In this document: positions 57,801 to 64,000 of the stretch, piece after piece
How positions within the stretch are numbered: the stretch's first letter is position 1
Layout of the letters: the number at the start of each line of letters is the position of its first letter
Source: Eudorina sp. 2006-703-Eu-15
Taxonomy: Eukaryota > Chlorophyta > Chlorophyceae > Chlamydomonadales > Volvocaceae
Length of the DNA: 64,000 nt
NCBI GenBank assembly: GCA_003117195.1
Contig: BDSI01000031.1
Location: 471,501 to 535,500 of the forward strand
Direction: 5' to 3'
The notes under the pieces: generated by a model
Told to the model about the DNA's origin: nothing
The model's database searches: none
What the model saw: the letters and a program-made list of their open reading frames with translations, nothing else
Program-made: the position numbers and the translations under genes

Positions 57801-60800
57801 GGGCCCGGGACCGTCCGGGGCCGTGCCGCACGCCCTCAGTCTGGGCTTACCCGGCGGACCGCTGGCGGGAGGCTTGACGCTGCAAGAGCAACTGGTGCTC
57901 GCGCAGCAACAACAACAGCAGCAGCAAGACGCGGCAGCCGCGGCGGCCGCGGCAGTGGTGGGGTCGGGGCTGACCGGCCAGCGGCAGCCGCTGGCGCTGA
58001 CCGGGAGTCTGCTGCAGCAGCACCACAGCCTCCAGCAGCAGCAACAGCAGCAACAGGACCTGCAGCAGCAACACCAGCAGCAACACCAGCTGCTGCAGCA
58101 GCTGCAACAGCAACAGCAGCAGCAGCAGCAGCTCCAGCAGCAGCTGCAACAACAGCTACTGCAGCAGCAGGTTGTAGCTGCCGGGGCCCTCGGGACGCCG
58201 GGAGGCCCGGGGTCGGGACTGCCGGCCTACACGGGTTTAGCGGCCCAGGCGACGCGGACCCGCCCCAGCCCGTTCACTGCGGGTGTAGGCGGCGGTGCGG
58301 GACATTCATCGACCACCAACCTAGCAGGTGTGGAGCGCAGCCAGTCGCTCTTGTCGCAGGGCCTCCCATCGCCACAGCTGCTGCAGGCGCAAGCCCAACC
58401 CGTAGTTCAGTACGTGACGGGCATTGGCGCCGACCCAGCTGCGGGCGGGGGGTACGGCATGTACGGCGTATACGGCGGCCCACAGCGAGATGTGCAGCAG
58501 CAGGGGCTGGCGTTTCAGCTGCCGGGGACGCACCAGGCGATGCTGGGGCTGGCTGGGGACACCTTCCAGCTGCAGCAACAGCAACAGCAGTTCCTGCAGC
58601 AGCAACAGCAGCAGCAACAGCAGCAGGAGGTGCAACAGCAATACCAGGAATTCCAGCAGCAGCTCCAGCAGCAGTTCCAGCAGCAGCAACAACAGCAACA
58701 GGAGCAGCACCAGCAGCAGCAACAGCACCTCCAGCAACAACAACACAACCAGCTGCAGCAGCAGCTGCAGCAATTGCAACAGCAGCAGCAGCAACAACAG
58801 GGCCAGCAGCAGCACCACTCACACGAGCTGCAGGCCTTTGGCAAAGTAGACCACGGCAGGCACACGCAGTTGGACGGGCCTGCACCCATGAGCCTGGGCG
58901 GTCTGAGCTCCATGCAGGACCTCATCGACGGACTGCCCTCGCAGGCGGACCCCATGTGGAGCACCTTTTTCGACTTGGCGGCAACAAGCGACGTCGGCGG
59001 CGCCGGGCCCTCCCTGGCGCCCCATGGCCCGGGCGCCGGCGCCAGCGGGGCACAAGGCAGGGCGGCGCTGCCGCAGCCGTTGCCGCTGGTGCTGCCCAAC
59101 GTCCCCAGGCCGCCGCCGTCGCCTCCATCCCAAGCGCAGCAGCAGCAGCAGCAGCAGCTCCTCGGGCTTCCCGGGGCGGCCATGATCCGTCCGCCTGCGG
59201 ACGTGCTGGCGGTCTGGCAGCCGCATCAGCAGCATCAGCCGCAACAGCCGCAGCAGCCGCAGCAGCAGCAACCCCCGGGGAACACAAGGACTGGCTCGGG
59301 CTCCGGGAATCTCCCGCGATTCGACGGCACGATCCCGTACGACGGGGCGGCCTTCCCGGAGGGCGGCTTGAGCAGCCTGCTACAGCTGCCGCGGGCAGCT
59401 CCACAGGAGACCCTTCCACCGGGGGGGCAGGCGCAGGTGCAGCTGCCCCACCACGCCTCCGCGCCGCAGATGCACGTCCCGCACCACGTCTCCCCGCCCC
59501 AGGTGCAGGTGCCCCAGCACGGCTCCGCGCGCTCCTCCTCGCCCACCCAAATGCCGGTCTGCGTGGGGCCCTTTGGGGCTCTCCTGGGGTCCATGCGGGG
59601 TCCAGATATCGTACGATTGCCGGGGTTGAGCCAGCCAGAGACGGTGTACGGCATGGCGTCGGGCGACTCCACGCCCATCAGTGACAGCGGTGGCCGGAGC
59701 TCGACGGGGGGCAGCGGGGGGGGCAGTGGGCAGCAACTCGGGGAGGCCGACCCGTCGGGTCTTGGGTTTGGGCACGTGATGGTGGCCGGGCCCGTTACCA
59801 TCGAGATCAAACAGATGCCGGGACCTAGGGCTTCGCCGGCGGCAGCCGGGGCGTTCGCGGGCGAAGGGGCTGCGGTGCCAGCGTTGCGGGGATCCACGGA
59901 GGAGGACACTGAGCCATCGGCCTCAGCAGCGGCGGCGCTGGTTGCGCGCCAGTGGCTGGCGGAGGAGGATCCGGGGGCGGCGCACGACGCCGTCGGGCGG
60001 ACGGGGAGTCGTCGGACGAGGCAGGACGTCGCGGCGGCGGCGGCCGCGGCGGCGGCGGACCTGGGCATCGCGCCGGCGCCCGGGTCGATGGTGGAGCGGT
60101 GCGCCAAGCGTCCCAACGCACAGGTCGGTCGGCAGGCTTGGGTAGTCCCCAGGATTGGGCTCGTTTGGGTTCGATTTTTCAAGTGAACCTCTCGGCTTGG
60201 GCGGGGAATGGAACGGGGATGAGGATGGGCACGAGTGAATGGGCGATGCGCCTCCGTCCGCTCGCCTGTCCGGGGTTGAATTCGTTTAGTGTTCCCGTGC
60301 AGGGAAAAGCCGTTGCCATGCTGGCAGTATCAAATCACGGACCCAGAGGTTCAGCGTCCCGTTTGCGCGGCCCGTGCGGTGTGGCGAACCGTCACCCGCA
60401 GAACGGCTTCGAGTCGGCCGACCCTGCCGATTCCCTGGCCGCTAGCAAGCTGGAGCCCGACGTCCGTCACAAGAGAAGCGACCAGCTCGTCCCTCAACGG
60501 GCAAGTATCGAACTGGAGCCCGCCGCAGCAGCCCACCACCAGCCCCGGTCGCTCGGCCCCGGAACCAAGGCCGCATCTGCCACCGCCGCCGCAGCAGCCA
60601 CAGGCGGCGGCGGCGACGCGGCGGCGGCGGCGGCCGCCACGGACCCGGAGGCATCACCGCCCGAGTACGAGATGGACTTCCAACAGGCGCGGGCTCTCCG
60701 AGCGACGCTGGGCCGACAGCTGCTGCTGGTGCTGCGCGGCTGGGCGGCGACGCCGGTGCCGCCCGTCGGGTTGGACGCCGGCGCCGCCGCCGCGGCAACG

Positions 60801-63028
60801 GCGGCGGCGGCGGAGGTCCGTCGCCGTGTGGAGGAGCTCTTGGAACAGGGCGCGCCACCCGACGCAGCGGAGAACAGCGGCAGCCCCGCGACCTCGACCG
60901 CTGCGTCTCCTTCTGCGAGAGCGACGGCCGCCGCCGCCGGCAGCGGCGGCGGCTACACGGCGCTGCATTGGGCCTGCGCCCGCGGCGACGTCGCGCTCGC
61001 AGAGCTGCTACTGCGCCACGGTGCCGACCCCGACCGCTGCGACGCTGCCGGCATGCCCGCGCGGAAGGTCAACCCGGCCTTCGCGGCCCAGCTGGCGGAA
61101 GCGCAGCGGCGCTGCTTGGGGCACCCGATGGCGCATCTAGACGGCCGACCGGCACCCGACGCGCTGCTGTGGGGCCACCTGCCTCTGGGTCCGGGCGAAG
61201 ACGGATGCTCCAGGGAGGCCGCTGGCGGCGGTGCGGGCGGGCCGTGCGGTGGCCCACGGGTCGTGGCGGGCGTCAAGCAGGAGGGTGGCGACGGCGGCGT
61301 CGGGGGCTGCTGCTCTGGAAGACCGTTGCCGTACATCCAGCAACAGTACGAAAGGTGCGTCGTCGGCGAGCGGGCACGGGCACGGGCACGGGGCTTCCAA
61401 GGGCGGCTGACCCAGTCCGAACGAAAACACCGCTTCGGCGCCGGAAAGAAAAGGACAAGCCACGGCCTCCTGCAAGGAGCGGCGTGCGTCGAGCAGCACA
61501 AAGCAGCATGCGACCGTACGGCAGCCAGCTCGCCACCACCGGCTGTGTCCAGGCGGCCAGCAGGCAGAAGCTCGCTGAGTCGCCAGGCAGGACAAACGGA
61601 GAAACGGGATTGGCTAGCGACAACTAACACCACCAACACAAGCGACACAACGAGATGTTTTCATAAGGGAATGTTCGGTCCCTTGTTGGCGCTGCACCCG
61701 CCCCCTGCAGGCTGTTGGAGCTTCTGGGCTTCAGCGGCGATCAGCTGCAGACCCTGAAGGCGGGGCTCGGGGAGGCGGTGCGGGTGGGCCAGGCAGGCCA
61801 GCAGGGCCTCCCGCACGTGGGGCTGCCACTGACCCATGGGTCGCTCCACGGACCACTGACGCGGGGGGCTGACGGCGTGCCAACGCCAGCGCCGCTGCGG
61901 CTGCGGCTGCGCGATACCGGCGGCTGTAGCGCCGGGCAGCTGCGCGACACAATTTTGGAGCGCTATAGCCAGCCGGGGGTGGCCAGACGCGTGGCGGAGG
62001 CCACCGGCGGCGGTGGCGCAGGCGCAGGGTGAGTTGGTTGGATGTAACTGAGGACCGTCTGAGTTTGCTTGTCACTGCGGGTGGACCTGTGCCAGGTCAA
62101 ACCCACGTCAGGATGGCGGGGTTGTTGATGTTCTGTTAGGGTGGTTGATGTCGTCAATCTGTTCTTTGGGTCTGCGTACAACTTCATTCCGATACCGTAC
62201 CTGGTTTCTTCACGGTGCCGCATCCCAGCGCCCATGGACCTTTAACACGTGCGGATAGGGACCCGTCCTCGCTGCCAACGTACTCCGTTGTCAAACGGTC
62301 AAACGGTTTCTCCTGCCTCGCCCTCCCTCCCTGGACGCTACTCCCTGGATGCGGTGGTGACGTGGGCGCCGGGCTGGCTCCGCTCCGCGTCCCCCCACAG
62401 CTGGTTGCTGTGCGTCAGCTACACCCCGGAGCAGATCGCGCTGCGTCGTCAGCCGCCGGGGCGGCAGCTCCTCGCGCGAGCCTGGCGCACGTGCGCCGAC
62501 GCCGGCGACGGCTCCGTGCCCTGCTACCTGGACGCCTCCCGCCTCTACATCGCCGACGCCGCGGGCCGCGCGCTTCGGCACTTCCCGGAAACGGCGGCGG
62601 CGCCGGCGGGCGCCGACCCGCGGGTCGGCGGGGACGCGCCGGGCTTCAGGGTACCCGCAGCAGCAGCTGCTGCTGCTGTTGATGCAGCTGCTGCGGCTGC
62701 GGCTGCGATCGATGTGGGTGTAGCTGCTGAGGGGGCGCAGATGGACGCCGGCGCGGCGGCGATGGCGGTGGCGGTGGCGGGGAGAGGTGGGTCCGGCCGC
62801 GCAGGGACGGCGACGGGTGAGGGCGAGGGCGCGGTCGGCGGCGCAGATGTCGGCGCGCTGCAGAAGCGGTTGCGAGAGCTGCTGCGGCACGCCGACGAGC
62901 TGGCGGGGCAGCTGCTGTCCCGCGACCCGTCGGGCGCGCCCGCGGTGGTGCTGCAGCTGCTGCGCGATACGTCCATTCTGTACCAGTGCGCGGCGGTGGC
63001 CACGGGGCGGGGCACCGCCGGGCAGTAG
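54824..63028 (+). CDS. Q-rich single-ankyrin-repeat protein, second and longer of a tandem pair
   Basis: Exons 54824..54937, 55359..55472, 55647..55961, 56252..56434, 56733..56849, 57176..57315, 57657..60123, 60303..61354, 61711..62028 and about 62259..63028; roughly 1850 aa. Exons 1-7 have the same lengths, give or take one or two codons, and the same phases as the paralog through the conserved N-terminal region (SRWKGAHDKFPAHVEEAR, FLDWFWPDLGWEHHKQAI, KNPPALGFLAVSDVM, GFVACCVLGWNHAM). Exon 7 is enlarged by poly-Gln (58014-58170, 58570-58830) and keeps MSLGGLSSMQDLIDGLPSQA and RRTRQDVA. Exon 8 has the single ankyrin repeat (GGGYTALHWACARGDVALAE). Exons 9 and 10 add RLLELLGFSGDQLQTL and YSLDAVVTWAPGWL, absent from the paralog, before the shared C-terminal helix (LQKRLRELLRHADELAGQLL). 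The exon 10 acceptor is uncertain: no AG fits phase directly before the conserved part. Family and function unknown; transcription-related activity is only suggested by Gln-richness. Confidence 0.82.
58570..58830 (+). repeat. CAG/CAA poly-Gln tract in the second ankyrin gene
   Basis: Interrupted cag/caa repeats with His, Glu and Leu codons. They are largely absent from the tandem paralog, so they expanded, or were lost, after duplication. Confidence 0.9.
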
Positions 63029-64000
63029 CTTGGGTACGGGTCGATACGGGTACGTGTACGGCGGGGACACTGCGACGTCTTGCTGTCTGTAGTTGCGCCG
63101 AGCTTGTGGGCTGCCGCCCCGTGGCGCCGAAGGCGAGGGCGCTTGAGGGCGCCGTTGCTCTTTCCCGGTGCAAGTGTGTGACTAGGTGCGGGCTGTGGAC
63201 GAATGACGGGGTGCGGGGCGAGTGGGAGGCCGGTTAGGCGAGGGGAGAGAGAGCTGAGAGGGCTGAGAGTTCAAGGGGACAGCCTTACGGTGCGGGGCGG
63301 CGGAGGGCCGATGGTCAGCTCAGGCTAGGACGGGCGGCGGCCTTCACCTCACGATGCGGTGAGGGGCCAGGAAAGCTCATCCGGTGATGCGGTCGGGCGG
63401 TCGGGCGGGCCATCAGGCCGGCGAACTGCCGACTGCGGCGGGGGGATCTATGCAGCGCTGGGAAACGTTGCGCCCCGGGGTAAGTTTCTCCGGGGTAAGT
63501 TTGCTGAGGCTGGCAAGGCAGCGCTGCATGCCTGGCTGTCTGGCTGGCTGTCTGCCTGCCTGGCTTGGCAGGGCAGGCGGGAGTCTGAGGATGAGGTGTC
63601 GCCGCGGCCGTCGACCTCCCTCGCATAGGGCGCTGCGGGCGGCAGGGCCGCGACATTGGACACCGGGTGAGGGGCAGATCGCGGGTCCGTTGGCCCCTTG
63701 GATGTTTCGGAGCTTACCACCGGGAGGTCTCGGCGGACCATCCCGGATCAGTCCAAGGGTTAGCCGCCTGCCCGCTTTGCTCCTATTGCTACCGCTATTA
63801 TATTACTACTACTACTGCTGCTGCTGCAACTGCTACTACGGCTACTGATGCTGCTGTGCTGTGACGGCGGTGATGATGGATGGCGAATGGTGGATTGTGC
63901 ATGACGGTCAGGCGGTGCCTTGCTGATGAGGTATACGGCACCGTGGGTCGAGGCGGGTCGAGATGGGTCCTCTTTCTTCGGACGGATTTCGCCGCGCTGG
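63029..64000. other. 3' flank of the last gene
   Basis: No gene is supported. Contains a (CTGG/CTGT)-type repeat at about 63530-63575 and a tract of ctactactactgctgctgct at about 63805-63830. No TGTAA was found in this stretch. Confidence 0.45.

Noticed and set aside
1..64000. tRNA, rRNA, CRISPR arrays, plasmid origins and bacterial-type operons
   Set aside because: None seen. The intron-rich organisation is nuclear eukaryotic, and short repeated units here are microsatellites without spacer structure.

Overview
This window looks like nuclear DNA from a volvocine (chlorophyte) green alga. The supporting signs are GC-rich coding sequence, many GT-AG introns in every gene, very large proteins padded with CAG-encoded poly-Gln and Ala/Pro/Gly tracts, TGTAA poly(A)-type signals, an ortholog of the thylakoid-lumen cyclophilin CYP37, and a giant RWP-RK transcription factor. 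The species cannot be named from the sequence alone.

Layout, left to right. Bases 2907-7259 and 9399-15801 hold two tandem, diverged paralogs on the + strand (about 1304 and 1635 aa). They share N-terminal and C-terminal modules and intron positions, and belong to no family I recognise. Bases 17844-20738 hold a five-exon gene for CYN37. Bases 23422-30121 (- strand, possibly extending further 5') hold one multi-exon gene. Its exons join in frame into a P-loop kinase-like domain, an mRNA-capping-type nucleotidyltransferase domain, a T4 Rnl1-type RNA ligase domain and an F-box-like C-terminus. This is the most unusual object in the window, and a small inverted-repeat transposon sits in one of its introns. 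Bases 30.1-37.3 kb are gene-poor, with a decayed non-LTR retrotransposon 3' end near 33.1 kb. Bases 37282-45411 hold the RWP-RK factor (about 2222 aa, with a poly-Gln tract of roughly 100 codons). Bases 47258-53251 and 54824-63028 hold a second tandem paralog pair: large Gln-rich proteins with a conserved N-terminal domain of unknown type and one ankyrin repeat.

The genes do not form an evident pathway. CYN37 acts in the chloroplast. The RWP-RK factor and the two Q-rich paralog pairs look nuclear or regulatory, but only for RWP-RK does a recognised domain say so. The composite gene suggests RNA 5'-end or RNA-break repair, yet key residues in two of its domains are replaced. An octamer, GTACGGCA/TGCCGTAC, is strikingly over-represented across the whole window. 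All splice models were built by eye from GT-AG sites, reading-frame phase and paralog comparison.
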